Positions 19,990 to 27,947 of a stretch of 64,000 nucleotides of DNA are shown here, in pieces. The DNA comes from Phycisphaerales bacterium (GTDB taxonomy: Bacteria > Planctomycetota > Phycisphaerae > Phycisphaerales > UBA1924): the NCBI GenBank assembly GCA_020849615.1, contig JADLFW010000004.1, positions 62,001 through 126,000 of the forward strand, read 5' to 3'. A program made the position numbers and the translations under genes. Positions within the stretch are counted from its first letter, which is position 1. Each line of letters starts with the position of its first letter. The notes under the pieces were generated by a model. It worked only from the letters and a program-made list of their open reading frames with translations. It was not told the origin of the DNA and did not search any database.

Positions 19990-20165
19990 CGGGCGATGAG
20001 GTAGAGCCCGAAGGGCTCGCAGAGGACAGCCGGGGGCGAGTCCGCCGAAGGCGGACGACGCCCCCGGTGGTGTCGCGACACATTCAGCAGCCCGAAGGGC
20101 TGCGAGATGCGGAGTCGTGAGGTGAGATGCGGCGAACTGAAGAGACGCGGCTCGGAGAGCCGCGG
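19990..20165. repeat. Cluster of nested hairpin repeats
   Basis: Four palindromes lie in 160 nt between pilZ and skp. GAGCCC-GAA-GGGCTC is at 20004-20018. A nested pair follows, with outer CCGGGGGCG / CGCCCCCGG at 20030-20067 and inner GTCCGCC-GAA-GGCGGAC at 20040-20056. CAGCCC-GAA-GGGCTG is at 20088-20102 and GCGGCTC-GGA-GAGCCGC at 20147-20163. GAA triloops recur. Just upstream, at 19938-19968, is a short tandem repeat of GTCGGGC. No coding potential. Confidence 0.65.
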
Positions 20166-20191
20166 TACCCAAGACCGTTAGCCAAAGCGCC

Positions 20192-20539
20192 TTACGCCAC
20201 AGCGGCGAGGTGTGCGGCCTCGCGGACCGGCGTGCGGAATCGCACCGCGACGGTCTGGCATCGCTCGGCATCGGCGAGGGTGCCGGGGCCGGTGCGGACA
20301 ACAGTGGCCCGCATGAGGCATTCCTGCGGGAGGATGGGCTCACCATCCCAGGCGACGGCGATGTCGAGTTCCTCGCCGGGCTGGAGTGCGCGCGGGCTGT
20401 CGATGCGCAGCAGGGCGCCGTAGGCCGAGACATCGGTCGTCCGGGCCGGCAGGAACTTCTGGGTGCCGGGGTGGAAGACCTTGCAGGAGCGGGTGATGCG
20501 GAGGCGCGGGAAGGAGCGGCGTTCGAAAACCTGCGGCAT
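20192..20539 (-). CDS. PilZ-domain protein
   Basis: A stand-alone PilZ domain of 115 residues, the c-di-GMP-binding fold. The RxxxR-type motif is ERRSFPRLRI and the (D/N)xSxxG motif is TDVSAYGALL, both required for c-di-GMP binding. GAGGAAAGG lies ten bases before the ATG at 20539; the longer open frame upstream is not conserved. It is divergent from a GT2 glycosyltransferase (95-nt gap). It could link c-di-GMP levels to surface polysaccharide or motility; this is inference. Confidence 0.85.
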   Translation of the reverse strand: MPQVFERRSFPRLRITRSCKVFHPGTQKFLPARTTDVSAYGALLRIDSPRALQPGEELDIAVAWDGEPILPQECLMRATVVRTGPGTLADAERCQTVAVRFRTPVREAAHLAAVA

Positions 20540-20633
20540 CGGGCGACCTTTCCTCACGGGGGAGGGGAGTCTGGCTGAATATCGGCCCTCGCGGCCCGTC
20601 ACTTTGGATGCCCATCGATAAAGGCCGATAGCC

Positions 20634-21704
20634 ATGGCGATGGAATTCCTTTCGGGCAACCCCCGGGATTCGTTGGCGGCGAGCGTGCTGATCCCGACGC
20701 GCGGCCGGGCCCGGCTGCTGGAGCGGTGCCTGGGCGCGCTGGCCCGGCAGGAGGGGGCGGGGTCGTTTGAGGTGCTGGTGGGGCTGGATGGCCCGGATGC
20801 GGAGTCGGAGGCGGTGACGGCGCGGTTCGCGGCGCGGGGGGTGCGGTGCATCCCGTGCGCGCGGGGCGGGCTGATGGCGGTGCGGGAGCGGTTGGTGGCG
20901 GAGGCCCGCGGCCGGCTGATGATCTCGATCAACGATGATGTCGAGCCGTGCGCGGGGTTCATCGCCGCGCACGTGGAGGGGCACGCGGAGGCGGAGCGCA
21001 GGACGGGCGGCCCGGCTGTGATCGTGGGCGATTCGCCGTGGAAGGTGCACAGCGATGACTCGCTGTTTGACCGGCTGGTGCGCGAGACCTCGATGATCTT
21101 CTTCTATGACCGGATGAGGGGGGAGCAGGACCGGTGGCGGGACTGGGGGTTCCGGCACTGCTGGGGGCTGAACTTCTCGGCGCCGCTGGGGCTGGTGCGC
21201 GAGGTGGGCGGCTTCCGGGGGTTCACGTTCGCGTACGGGTACGAGGACATCGAGCTGGGGTATCGGCTGGCGCAGCGGTTCGGGGCGCCGGTGCTGTTCC
21301 GCCCGGCAGCGCGGGCCGAGCACGACCACCGTTACCGCCCGGCCGATGTGCTGGCGCGGGAGTTCCAGCTGGGCCGGGCCGCGTGGCTGTTCGCGGGGGC
21401 TGCGCCGGAGTTCGCCCGGGCCGTGTTCGGGCGCGAGATCCGGTCGGCGGATGAGGTCGCGTACAGCGAGGCGTACCTGGCGCGAGAGGAGAGCCTGGCG
21501 GCGCGGCTGCGGGGATCGTTTCTGAAACTCGCGGAGCTGCCGGCATCGCTGGTCGGGGGCCAGCGGATCGGCGGTTCGGACGAGGTCGAGTTACTCAACC
21601 TCCTGTACCAGCAGCATTTGGCCCTGAAGCGCTGGATGTGGCGGGCCGGGCTTGCGGATGCCGCGCGGGGCGGAACCGGCGAGGTGCGCTGGCCGTCGGG
21701 ATAG
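20634..21704 (+). CDS. Family 2 glycosyltransferase
   Basis: A 356-residue cytoplasmic or membrane-associated GT-A fold enzyme. The N-terminal strand is SVLIPTRGRARLLERCL, the nucleotide/metal site is MISINDDVEP, and the acceptor-side motif is GFTFAYGYEDIELGYRL, whose ED matches the catalytic base region of GT2 enzymes. A helical C-terminus ends near a basic tail. The substrate cannot be assigned. There is no transmembrane region, so it probably acts with membrane-bound glycan intermediates. Confidence 0.88.
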   Translation: MAMEFLSGNPRDSLAASVLIPTRGRARLLERCLGALARQEGAGSFEVLVGLDGPDAESEAVTARFAARGVRCIPCARGGLMAVRERLVAEARGRLMISINDDVEPCAGFIAAHVEGHAEAERRTGGPAVIVGDSPWKVHSDDSLFDRLVRETSMIFFYDRMRGEQDRWRDWGFRHCWGLNFSAPLGLVREVGGFRGFTFAYGYEDIELGYRLAQRFGAPVLFRPAARAEHDHRYRPADVLAREFQLGRAAWLFAGAAPEFARAVFGREIRSADEVAYSEAYLAREESLAARLRGSFLKLAELPASLVGGQRIGGSDEVELLNLLYQQHLALKRWMWRAGLADAARGGTGEVRWPSG

Positions 21705-21772
21705 TCCGCATAAACTGCCCAGTTTGGGTGATATACCTCTCTTCTCAGGTCGCCCTTGCGAGCTCAAAACCG

Positions 21773-21801
21773 TTGCATTCCGGATGGCCAAATCCTAGTA
21801 T
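21773..21801 (+). promoter_or_regulatory. Sigma-70-type promoter of the small membrane gene
   Basis: -35 TTGCAT (21773-21778), a 17-nt spacer and -10 TAGTAT (21796-21801). The GTG start codon is ten bases after the -10, so transcription should begin at or within two or three bases of the start codon. This is the best-formed promoter in the window. Confidence 0.6.
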
Positions 21802-21811
21802 CCGCCCGCAC

Positions 21812-22039
21812 GTGACAACACTTTCCGCCACCATCGACTTGGATGATGCCCGCGAGCTGATGCGTCAGCATCCGATGGCGGTGCGCGAGCGGTGGCTGGT
21901 TCGGGCGGTCCAGTGGGGGCTGGTCGGGGCGATGGTGGTGATGGCGGTTCCGACGGCGGCGCTGGTGGCCTTGGCGATGGGCGTGAGCGGGGTGGTGTCG
22001 GCCCTGGACCGGGTGCCGGGGATGCCGGCCCGGCTGTGA
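21812..22039 (+). CDS. Small membrane protein
   Basis: A 75-residue protein from the GTG at 21812. An acidic N-terminus (SATIDLDDARELMRQH) is followed by a basic stretch (RERWLVRAV) and about 40 hydrophobic residues (WGLVGAMVVMAVPTAALVALAMG), forming one long or two short helices. No family is recognised. A well-formed promoter placed for a leaderless transcript supports the gene. It does not overlap the aminotransferase gene that converges on it. Confidence 0.6.
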   Translation: MTTLSATIDLDDARELMRQHPMAVRERWLVRAVQWGLVGAMVVMAVPTAALVALAMGVSGVVSALDRVPGMPARL

Positions 22040-22126
22040 CCGCGCAGGCCCGGCCCGGTTCGAAAGCAACACAACCGAGGGCTGTCTGGTAACGGTCCAC
22101 GCCGGCGGGGGCTGTGCGCGGGGGGG

Positions 22127-23134
22127 CTAGAGATCGGTCGGTGCGGCGGCGGTCTCGTCGAGCCAGGCCCGGCGGAATCGGAGGGTGACCGGCCCGACCG
22201 CGCCATCGCCGATGGCTTCGCGCTCGATGCGGACGATCGGGAGGACTCCCCAGCTCGAGTTGGTGAGGAAGACCTCATCGGCGTTGAGCAGGTCATCGAT
22301 GGTGAGCATGCGGCGGTCGGGCTCGAGGCCCAGGCCCGGCGCTGCGCTGAGGATGAACGAGCGGACGATGCCGGGGAGGACCGGGCTGGGGAGGGCAGCG
22401 CCGGGGGAGAGGGAGCCGGGCCCGGCTGCGGATGTTGGTTGATCTGGCGATTCCCCCGCGACTTCCTGTTCTTCACCGCGGGCGATGGGGGTGAGGAGGC
22501 GGTCGCCCTTGATGAGGAAGATGTTGCTGACGCAGCCGCCGGCGAGGTGGTTGGTGACCTGGAAGAGGATGGCTTCGCCCGCGCGTTTGGCGGCGGCGAC
22601 CTGGAGTTCGCGGAGGCGGGGCCAGTAGTTCAGGGTCTTGTGTCCCGCGAAGGGGTCGAGGGGGTTGATGCGGAGGTCGCCGATGACGGCGGAGACACCG
22701 CGTTCGAACATTTCATCGGGGTAGAGGGTGGCGGGCTGGCCCGTGATGAGGACGGTGGGGTCGTGCTGGGGCCTGGGGGCGCCGCCCGCGCGGGCGACTT
22801 CGAGGAGGCTGAGGTCGCCGCCGGTGATGGTGAGGCGGAGGCGGAAGCGGGAGGAGGAGGGAAAGTCCTGAGCGGCCTTGGCGGCGGTGCGCTCGACGGC
22901 TTCGGCGAGGGCGCTGGTGCGGAGGGAATCGGAGAGGCCCAGGGCCCGGGCCGAGCCGGCGAGGCGCTGGAGGTGGGCGCGGAGGTGGAAGACGGTGGGG
23001 GGTGCGCCGCCCGGCTCGACGATGGCGAGCATGGTCTCGAAGAGGCCGACGGCGTGCTGCAGCCCGGCGTCGAAGACGCTGATGCGGGCATCATCGCGGT
23101 CGACGAAGGCGCCGTTGAGGAAGACCGAGGGCAT
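22127..23134 (-). CDS. Class IV PLP-dependent aminotransferase
   Basis: A 335-residue fold-type IV PLP enzyme (branched-chain aminotransferase / 4-amino-4-deoxychorismate lyase / D-amino acid aminotransferase group). It opens with FLNGAFVDRDDARISVFD. The PLP lysine is in AGHKTLNYWPRLRE (near residue 167) and the phosphate-binding region is GGCVSNIFLIKG and LPGIVRSF. A variable insert (EEQEVAGESPDQPTSAAG) sits in the large domain. The substrate motif does not separate the subfamilies by eye, so no symbol is given. It lies 45 nt after the polysaccharide deacetylase in a low-complexity spacer and may be in the same transcript. Confidence 0.85.
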   Translation of the reverse strand: MPSVFLNGAFVDRDDARISVFDAGLQHAVGLFETMLAIVEPGGAPPTVFHLRAHLQRLAGSARALGLSDSLRTSALAEAVERTAAKAAQDFPSSSRFRLRLTITGGDLSLLEVARAGGAPRPQHDPTVLITGQPATLYPDEMFERGVSAVIGDLRINPLDPFAGHKTLNYWPRLRELQVAAAKRAGEAILFQVTNHLAGGCVSNIFLIKGDRLLTPIARGEEQEVAGESPDQPTSAAGPGSLSPGAALPSPVLPGIVRSFILSAAPGLGLEPDRRMLTIDDLLNADEVFLTNSSWGVLPIVRIEREAIGDGAVGPVTLRFRRAWLDETAAAPTDL

Positions 23135-23179
23135 GGGGAAGAGTAGGAAGAGACGGCGAGAGGGTGAGACGAGCGGAGA

Positions 23180-24079
23180 CTAGGTGGTGCGGAGGTCCAC
23201 GTTGAGGGCGCGGGAGAGGACGGCAGCGCAGGTGTCCCACTTGTGCCGGGCGAGCAGATTGCGGAGCTTGGCTTCGGTGGTGTGCATGCCGACGTAGCAC
23301 TTGAAGCGTCGGTGCGGGGGCATGGGGACGCGGGGGCAATCGGGGGCGAAGTCGCGGGGGTGGAGGTAGATGACGGTGGCCCGGCCCGCGCGGGATTCGG
23401 ATTGCAGGCCCTGCTCGATCAGGCGTGGGGGGAGCAGTCGGAGATAGCCGCCGCCGGAGTAGCACATCTTCTTGCGGAGCGGGCCGAGGCCGACGGGGGC
23501 GATGGACATGGGGAGTTCGGGGAGCCGGCGGCCTTTGGGGGTGGTGACGATGTGCGGGCCCGGCGTGCAGGCGTAGCCGCCGTGTCCGCGATTGGCGGGG
23601 AAGAGGCTGGCGTCGTAGGTGATGCCGTGGTCCATCAGCACATCGAACGCCCATTCCGCGCCCTGGGTGATCGAGAACGATGGGGCGCGGAAGCCGCGGA
23701 TGGGGGTGTTGTGGCCCGCGGCGGAGCGGATGGCGGCGAGGGAGTCGGCGATGTCCTTGGAGAAGACTTGGGGGGAGAGTTCGTAGACCTTGCGGTGCCA
23801 GAAGGAGTGGGTGGCGAGTTCGTGGCCCGCATCGGCGATGCGCTTGATGAGGGCGGGGTGCCTGTCGGCGATCCAGCCGAGGATGAAGAAGGTGGCTTTC
23901 GCTTTACCATCGTCGCAGATCTTCAGGATGCGGTCGGTGTAGCGTTCGACGAGGCTGCTTTCCTTGGACAGGCGCGGCCATTCGTCGGGATTCTCAACCG
24001 CTTTGACTTCGACAATGTGAAACCAGTCTTCGATGTCGAAGGAGAGGACGTGGGTGAGTTCTGAAGCGGTACTGCTCAT
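23180..24079 (-). CDS. Polysaccharide deacetylase with DUF3473 tail
   Basis: A 299-residue NodB-fold deacetylase of the type linked to exosortase/exopolysaccharide loci. The motifs are SFDIEDWFH (catalytic Asp at residue 15), ATFFILG, ELATHSFWH (metal His pair), RGFRAPSFS and DASLFP. The C-terminal DUF3473-like part reads IYLHPRDF and YVGMHTTEAKLRNLL. No signal peptide is visible, as in the XrtA-associated subgroup. The start codon overlaps the stop of the preceding gene (ATGA, 24076-24079), showing translational coupling. It probably removes N-acetyl groups from a surface polysaccharide. Confidence 0.92.
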   Translation of the reverse strand: MSSTASELTHVLSFDIEDWFHIVEVKAVENPDEWPRLSKESSLVERYTDRILKICDDGKAKATFFILGWIADRHPALIKRIADAGHELATHSFWHRKVYELSPQVFSKDIADSLAAIRSAAGHNTPIRGFRAPSFSITQGAEWAFDVLMDHGITYDASLFPANRGHGGYACTPGPHIVTTPKGRRLPELPMSIAPVGLGPLRKKMCYSGGGYLRLLPPRLIEQGLQSESRAGRATVIYLHPRDFAPDCPRVPMPPHRRFKCYVGMHTTEAKLRNLLARHKWDTCAAVLSRALNVDLRTT

Positions 24080-24387
24080 TTGGTGGTGACGCGCAGATGC
24101 ATGACAAGAACGACGATGATGAACAGAGCGGCCTTCACGACCAGCCCCGCCCATGTTTCGAGGCACCGCGCGCGAGCGATCAAACGTGAACCAACAAACG
24201 CTGGCACTCCGATTATCAGACTGGGCATGAGCGGCGGGTCGTCCGGGCCGGACATGACGACCGGAATAGTCATCATGGCTGCAAGCGCAAGCAAGGCGTG
24301 CTCGGCGAGAAAGGCCAGAACGCGAACTCCGGGCGAAGATCGCTTTGGAAGGGCAAGACGCTCCATGGATCGATGATCGTTGCTCAT
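24076..24387 (-). CDS. Small three-helix membrane protein in polysaccharide operon
   Basis: A 103-residue hydrophobic protein with helices at about residues 22-45 (VLAFLAEHALLALAAMMTIPVVM), 52-70 and 80-100 (LVVKAALFIIVVLVMHL). It matches no family I know. Both ends are ATGA overlaps, with the formyltransferase before it (24384-24387) and the deacetylase after it (24076-24079), so it is embedded in the operon. Base composition is clearly lower in GC (about 55-58%) than its neighbours, suggesting a separate origin or relaxed codon use. A role in polymer assembly or export is inference. Confidence 0.7.
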   Translation of the reverse strand: MSNDHRSMERLALPKRSSPGVRVLAFLAEHALLALAAMMTIPVVMSGPDDPPLMPSLIIGVPAFVGSRLIARARCLETWAGLVVKAALFIIVVLVMHLRVTTK

Positions 24388-25304
24388 CGGAATCGGTGTC
24401 CGTGCTGTCTGAATCGACGAACATCTTCAGCCGTCGGCATGGCGAAATGCGTCATCTCTGATTCGGGGTTTGCCGTCAATGGCGGCTCGCCGGCTTCGAC
24501 GAGGCGGACGCACTCGATGATGGCCTCGGCGGCGATGTCCTTGCTGCGGGCCATGATGTCCTCGAGGGTGTCGTGGGGCCAGATGCGGTACTTGCGCTGC
24601 ACGACGATCGGCCCGTTGTCGAGTTTGCGGTCGACGAAGTGGACGCTGGAGCCGCCCCACCGCTCACCGTTGGCGAGGGTCCAGAAGCTGGGCATGAGGC
24701 CGCGGTACTTGGGGAGGAGGGCGCCGTGGCAGTTGACGATGCCGAAGGGCGTCTGCTGGCGGAGGTCTTTCTTGTAGAGCTGGGTGCCGGAGATCGAGAC
24801 GATGAACTCGACCCCGAAACTTCGAAGCATGGATCGGAAGCTCTCCGAGTTCACATCGTCGGTGCGGTGCACGGGGACACCGTACTTCTTCGCGACGGCG
24901 GCGACGGTGTAGCAGCGCTTCGTGGAGCCGAGGAGGCCGTTGATGAGCCTTGCCCGGAGCTTGTTGAAGAGCAGGCCGCGGAGCTTCCACTGGAAGTACC
25001 AGAAGCCGTAGACCTTGTAGAGGTCCATGGCGGTCTGGAAGAGGGTGCGTTTGCCCTGGGTGTTGGCCTGGATGTTGATGCCGGCGGTGGAGTCGGCGAA
25101 CTCGCGGAGGAACTTGTCGAGGACCTTGGGGAGGAAGTTGGCATCATCCTGGATGAAGATGTACTTCTTGAGGGTTCGGCCCGGCGGCTGGAGGATGAGG
25201 AACTCGTAGCCGGACTTCTTCGAGCCGGGGATGGGCTCGAGGATGAACGAGGCGCCGGGCGGGAGCGCGGGGGCGTGCGCGAGCTGTGGGGCGGTGATGG
25301 TCAT
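24384..25304 (-). CDS. Formyltransferase-fold enzyme in polysaccharide operon
   Basis: A 306-residue protein with a C-terminal formyl-transferase domain. The conserved site IVNCHGALLPKYRG (Asn/His near residue 189) and the Asp in RKLDNGPIV (near 228) match the N-H-D catalytic set of 10-formyl-tetrahydrofolate-dependent enzymes. The N-terminal 90 residues (SFILEPIPGSKKSGYEFLIL...) are not part of Fmt or PurN. The context of a glycosyltransferase and a deacetylase points to N-formylation of an amino sugar, as in sugar formyltransferases, rather than tRNA formylation. Its start overlaps the upstream glycosyltransferase stop (ATGA at 25301-25304). Confidence 0.85.
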   Translation of the reverse strand: MTITAPQLAHAPALPPGASFILEPIPGSKKSGYEFLILQPPGRTLKKYIFIQDDANFLPKVLDKFLREFADSTAGINIQANTQGKRTLFQTAMDLYKVYGFWYFQWKLRGLLFNKLRARLINGLLGSTKRCYTVAAVAKKYGVPVHRTDDVNSESFRSMLRSFGVEFIVSISGTQLYKKDLRQQTPFGIVNCHGALLPKYRGLMPSFWTLANGERWGGSSVHFVDRKLDNGPIVVQRKYRIWPHDTLEDIMARSKDIAAEAIIECVRLVEAGEPPLTANPESEMTHFAMPTAEDVRRFRQHGHRFR

Positions 25305-26638
25305 GAGGGTGAGGCTTCCGGCGCTGGGGAGGGTTGAGGCTCGGTCGGCCCGCGCTGGGCTTTGAGGCGGCCGCCGACGAGGCCTTCGAGGAGGTCGACC
25401 CACATGCGGCAGGCGGTGTCGCGGTCGTAGCGGCCTTCGAGGCCGCGGCGGGCGTTGAGGCCCATGCGGGCGGCCCGGGCCCGGTCGGCGGCGAAGGACT
25501 CGATGGCGGCGGCGAGGCCCGCATCGTCGCCCTCGCGGATGGTGAGGCCCGACTCGGACTCGGCGAGGACGCGGGCGATCTCGGAGGAGGGGTGGCCGAT
25601 GAAGATGGAAGGCCGGGCCACGGCCATGATGCCGAAGAGTTTGGAGGGGACCATGATGCCCTCGACGCCTTCCTTGAGGGAGATGAGGTGGAGGTCGGCG
25701 GCGGCGAGGGAATCGGCGAGTTTTTCGCGGGGCTGGTAGTCGTACCACGCGGCGTTGGTCAGGCGGTGCTCGCTGATGAACTGCTCGACTTCGCTGCGGC
25801 GCTTGCCGCCGCCGACGAAGACGAAGCGGATGTCGGCGCGGGCCTTGAGGCGGAGCATGGCCCGGCACATGGTCTGGGCATCGTGGCCGATGCCGAGATT
25901 GCCGGAGTACATGACGGTGAAGGCGCCATCGGGGGCGTAGGTGTGGCGGAGTTCGGAGCCGGTGTCGGCGGCGCCGGCGGGCCGGGGCTGGAGGTCGGAC
26001 CAGACGGGGATGAAGTGAATGTGGCCCGGCAGGACACCCTTGGCGAGCACGCGGTCGCGCATGCACCGGCCCAGCACGACGGTGGCGTCGGAGCGGCGGA
26101 GGAGGCGGCGGTTGAAGGCCTCGAAGAAGCGGGTGGAGTGGGCGCGGGGCCTGAGGACACCGCAGGCGATGGGGAGGTCGGGGTAGAGGTCCATCACCCA
26201 GTAGACAGCTTTGCTGCGGCGGAGGAGCCGGGAGATGAGGCCGACGAGGGAGATGAAGGGGGGCGTTGTGAAGGAGACGATGACATCCTGGCGGCGGAGC
26301 GTGAGGATGCGCAAGAGGGCGAGCGCGTAGAAGAGCGCGAAGTCGGCGATGCGGGCGATGATGCCGGCCTTGCCGAAGATGGAGGCGCCGACGCGGTAGA
26401 CCTGGATGACGGGGGCGGGGTAGGTGGGCGCGTGGGAAAGGGCCGGGCCCGGCGGGAGCGGGACGGGGATGGTCTCGCGCTTGGGGAGAACAGCGCCCTG
26501 CTGGCCGTAGATGGAGCGGGAGGCGACGACGGTGACGATGTGTCCGCGGAGGGCGAGGTGGTCGGCGAGGTCCTTGGCCATCTGGGCGGTGGACACCACA
26601 TCGGGGTGGAAGGCCTGGTTGAGGAGGAGGACTCGCAT
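25301..26638 (-). CDS. Family 4 glycosyltransferase (WcaI-like)
   Basis: A 445-residue GT-B enzyme. The N-terminal Rossmann fold is MRVLLLNQAFHPDVVSTAQMA, typical of WcaI-like transferases. A central hydrophobic stretch is ALALLRIL, and the C-terminal GT4 domain has VMYSGNLGIGHDAQT, VFVGGGKRRSEVE and the E-x7-E-type site SLKEGVEGIMVPSKLFGIMA. It is the first gene of the minus-strand operon that continues with the formyltransferase, membrane protein and deacetylase. There is no ribosome-binding site. TATCAT lies eight bases before the ATG, suggesting a leaderless mRNA. Confidence 0.93.
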   Translation of the reverse strand: MRVLLLNQAFHPDVVSTAQMAKDLADHLALRGHIVTVVASRSIYGQQGAVLPKRETIPVPLPPGPALSHAPTYPAPVIQVYRVGASIFGKAGIIARIADFALFYALALLRILTLRRQDVIVSFTTPPFISLVGLISRLLRRSKAVYWVMDLYPDLPIACGVLRPRAHSTRFFEAFNRRLLRRSDATVVLGRCMRDRVLAKGVLPGHIHFIPVWSDLQPRPAGAADTGSELRHTYAPDGAFTVMYSGNLGIGHDAQTMCRAMLRLKARADIRFVFVGGGKRRSEVEQFISEHRLTNAAWYDYQPREKLADSLAAADLHLISLKEGVEGIMVPSKLFGIMAVARPSIFIGHPSSEIARVLAESESGLTIREGDDAGLAAAIESFAADRARAARMGLNARRGLEGRYDRDTACRMWVDLLEGLVGGRLKAQRGPTEPQPSPAPEASPS

Positions 26639-26646
26639 CGCGTGGG

Positions 26647-26652
26647 ATGATA
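26647..26652 (-). promoter_or_regulatory. Putative -10 box of the polysaccharide operon
   Basis: TATCAT on the minus strand, eight bases before the ATG of the GT4 gene, with no Shine-Dalgarno site between. No -35 match is visible. Confidence 0.4.
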
Positions 26653-26738
26653 AATCGGCCCGCGGGCCCGGCCGGCTGATCGCCGGAAGCCGGGATTATT
26701 CCGGGTTCGGGCGAGGGGGCCGGGGCGGGAGTGGAATG

Positions 26739-26760
26739 GGCACAGGCGGGACGCCTGTGC
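26739..26760. repeat. GGCACAGGCG palindrome, copy 1
   Basis: Ten-pair stem GGCACAGGCG with a GGA loop, followed by CACCCCGA. Identical copies lie at 28728-28749 and 39846-39867 in the same orientation. Here it is followed by short AACCCG repeats up to 26790. Confidence 0.7.
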
Positions 26761-26808
26761 CACCCCGAACCCGAAACCCGAACCCCGAAAGCAGTACGCC
26801 GGCGGCGA

Positions 26809-27840
26809 TCAGGCGTTCGGGGCCGCTGAAGGAGGGTCGGCGAGGCCCAGGTCGCGTATGGAGGCGATGAGGGCGGGGTGGAGGGCGGGATGGGCGGCGA
26901 CGATGCCGCGGTTGACGTCGAGGCCGCGACCGCGGGAGAAGTCCAAGGGGTGTCCGAGGGCATCGGTGACGATCCGCCCGGCTTCCTGCGCGATGATGAC
27001 GCCCGCGGCGTGGTCCCAGATGCGTTCGATGTAGCCCTTCTTGCTGGGGAGGCGGAGGTAGGCATCGCCCTGGCCGCGGGCGACGACGGCGTATTTGCCC
27101 TGGCCATCGAGGCGGAGCGGGATGAAGGTGTGGGCCGCGTGCTGGAGGACCTCGGCGACGGTGTCGCCCTTGGTGTGAGCCTCTTCGACTGAAGAACAGA
27201 GGCGGAGGGGCGAGGGAAGGGGGCCGGGCGGGCCGAGCCGACGACGGGCCGAAGTATCAGAGAGGACCGATTCGAAAGCGCCCTGCCCGGCGATGGCCCA
27301 GAAGAGTGTGCCCTGGGGGGTAAGGCCATCGATGGGCGCGGTGTGATCGAGGGCGAGGTTGGGGCAGCCCAGGACGCCGAGGACGGGCCGCCCGGCGGAG
27401 ATGAGCGAGAGGCTGACGGCGTACTGCTGGCCGCGGAGGAAGCCCTTGGTGCCGTCGATGGGGTCGAGGGTCCAGAAGTCGCCGCCATCCGCGGGCGGGT
27501 CGGCTGCGCCGGCGTCGATGGCGTCGAGGAACTGGTCTTCGGCGACGCCGGGCCAGACTTCACGGGCGGCGTCGATGGCGGCCCGGCGGTGGGCGGCGTG
27601 GGCATCCTCGCGGAGGAAGGCGGAGGACTCTTCGCCGACGATTGGGACCGGGCCGAGGGCCTGGCGGAGCGTGTGGCAGATGACAGCCTGGCTGGCGAAG
27701 TCGGCGACGGTGACGGGGGACTTGTCATCCTTGGTGATGGCCCGGACCTGGTCGAGCCGGGCCTGGACGGAGCGGCAGAGGCGGGAAGCGAGGGTGACGG
27801 CGCGGAGGGCGGGCTGAAGGTGTTGTTCCGGCGTGGCCAC
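26809..27840 (-). CDS. 3'(2'),5'-bisphosphate nucleotidase, HAL2-like
   Basis: An inositol-monophosphatase-fold enzyme of 343 residues that most likely hydrolyses PAP (and PAPS) left after sulfation. Metal sites are the GEES in VPIVGEESSAF and WTLDPIDGTKGFLRGQQY, whose GFLRGxQY continuation is typical of HAL2/SAL1-type nucleotidases. A further Asp is in IWDHAAGVIIAQEAGG-like IWDHAAGVIIAQEAG. The GTG at 27840, with GAAGGAT upstream, begins VATPEQHL; the longer frame is non-conserved repeat. It lies downstream of cysC on the same strand, which fits PAP disposal in sulfate activation. Confidence 0.9.
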   Translation of the reverse strand: MATPEQHLQPALRAVTLASRLCRSVQARLDQVRAITKDDKSPVTVADFASQAVICHTLRQALGPVPIVGEESSAFLREDAHAAHRRAAIDAAREVWPGVAEDQFLDAIDAGAADPPADGGDFWTLDPIDGTKGFLRGQQYAVSLSLISAGRPVLGVLGCPNLALDHTAPIDGLTPQGTLFWAIAGQGAFESVLSDTSARRRLGPPGPLPSPLRLCSSVEEAHTKGDTVAEVLQHAAHTFIPLRLDGQGKYAVVARGQGDAYLRLPSKKGYIERIWDHAAGVIIAQEAGRIVTDALGHPLDFSRGRGLDVNRGIVAAHPALHPALIASIRDLGLADPPSAAPNA

Positions 27841-27860
27841 GGGAGATCCTTCAGAGTTGA

Positions 27861-27940
27861 ACGCAGAGGCCGCAGAGGACACAGAGGGGTTGGAGCGTTG
27901 CTGTACTGTCCTGCTCTGCGGTCTCTACGACCTCTGCGTC
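27861..27940. repeat. CAGAGG-type inverted repeat between cysC and nucleotidase
   Basis: The left arm ACGCAGAGGCCGCAGAGGA pairs with the right arm formed by TCCTGCTCTGCGG and ACCTCTGCGT. It fills nearly the whole 107-nt gap between the two genes. It belongs to the same low-complexity class as 16346-16528. Confidence 0.55.
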
Positions 27941-27947
27941 GCTTGAT

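Noticed and set aside
24384..25304. Methionyl-tRNA formyltransferase (fmt)
   Set aside because: The catalytic core is shared, but the N-terminus and the C-terminal OB domain of Fmt are missing and the operon is for polysaccharide synthesis.
24384..27728. 1114-codon minus-strand open frame
   Set aside because: It is the formyltransferase gene joined to a chance open frame that is antisense or out of frame to the GT4 and nucleotidase genes. Only the part from 25304 down is coding.
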